A stretch of 5,471 nt of DNA from an uncultured Ruminococcus sp. (lineage in GTDB: Bacteria; Bacillota; Clostridia; Oscillospirales; Ruminococcaceae): positions 1 to 5,471 of the forward strand of contig CAMWUB010000128.1 of the NCBI GenBank assembly GCA_947177345.1, read 5' to 3'. The translations under genes and the position numbers were made by a program. Shown here piece after piece: positions 5,051-5,471 of this stretch; within the stretch, counting starts at the first letter, position 1; each line of letters begins with the position of its first letter. Below the pieces are notes generated by a model, which searched no databases, was not told the DNA's origin, and was given only the letters and a program-made list of their open reading frames with translations.

Positions 5051-5471
5051 CAAGCTGTGAAATCCTCACGACATCGGCACTTTCGAGGGAAACAATCCTG
5101 AAAAGAATACTGTCCGAAAACGTCACAAACGACTATGATTTCGTGATTATCGACTGTCTGCCGTCACTCGGAACAATGCTGATTAACGCCTTCACCGCTG
5201 CCGACAAAGTGCTGATTCCGGTGCAGACACAGGAGTTTTCAATGGACGGTTTACAGGCTCTCGAATCGCTTATTCAGCAGATTAAAACCACGATAAACCC
5301 GAAATTGGAACTGCTCGGAATACTGCCTACCATGGTTGACCGCACGAAAATCAGCAGGGCTTGTGTTGAAGTCCTTCACGAAAAATATGGCGAAACCCTG
5401 TTCAGAACGTCAATAAGCAGGGCGATTGAGGCGGCGAACAGTGCAAAAAATAAAACTCCGCTTTGTTTGTC
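5051..5471 (+). CDS. parA: ParA-type partition ATPase, 3' exon, cut by the window edge
   Basis: This is the continuation of parA after the intron. The first two bases (CA) complete codon 40, and codons from 5053 read SCEILTTSALSRETILKR. DYDFVIIDCLPSLG follows, the Walker B region with its Asp at residue 74 of the spliced product. Then come LINAFTAADKVLIPVQTQEFSMDGL, GILPTMVDRTKISRA and SISRAIEAANSAKNKTP, all in normal ParA order. No stop occurs before the window ends, so the spliced product is at least 179 residues. This exon is the most GC-rich part of the window (sampled lines about 45-55%), unlike the intron and hydrolase gene. The C-terminal half is intact ParA, but the 5' exon lacks the P-loop lysine and about 60 residues, so the spliced protein should not bind or hydrolyse ATP normally. 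A parB partner is expected downstream, outside the window. Confidence 0.88.

Overview
The window looks like part of a mobilisable plasmid or integrated mobilisable element from a low-to-medium-GC Firmicute. The protein styles (a MOBP-like relaxase with an overlapping mobC, a ParA of the type seen in gut Clostridia, and a class-B-like group II intron maturase) fit Ruminococcus or related Oscillospiraceae. That assignment is recognition by eye, not a database match.

Layout. Positions 1-138 are the end of a mobC-type relaxosome gene. It overlaps by 52 nt the start of a complete relaxase gene (87-1463, 458 aa). Eight bases beyond the relaxase stop, and convergent with it, lies an AT-rich minus-strand gene for a metallo-beta-lactamase-fold hydrolase (1472-2110). 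This gene has a near-consensus sigma-A promoter at 2148-2176. After the divergent intergenic stretch, a plus-strand parA-type partition ATPase gene begins at 2225. It is interrupted after 118 nt by a complete group II intron (2343-5050, 2708 nt) and resumes at 5051, running off the end of the window.

The intron has every expected part: a GTGCG 5' end, a 722-nt structured 5' RNA region, a full-length 614-aa reverse transcriptase/maturase/HNH-endonuclease protein, a textbook 34-nt domain V, and a domain VI with a bulged branch-point A followed by a UUAU 3' tail. Joining 2342 to 5051 restores the ParA reading frame and the usual residue spacing at the junction. This fixes both intron boundaries from independent lines of evidence.

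How the parts relate. mobC and the relaxase are the DNA-processing module for transfer, and parA would serve maintenance. The intron is inserted in the sense direction, so splicing would be needed to make ParA. However, the ParA 5' exon already lacks the P-loop lysine and about 60 residues of the normal N-terminal domain, so the locus is probably a decayed or non-ATPase ParA. The hydrolase gene looks like an independently transcribed cargo gene. No oriT, CRISPR array, tRNA, rRNA or convincing rho-independent terminator was found.
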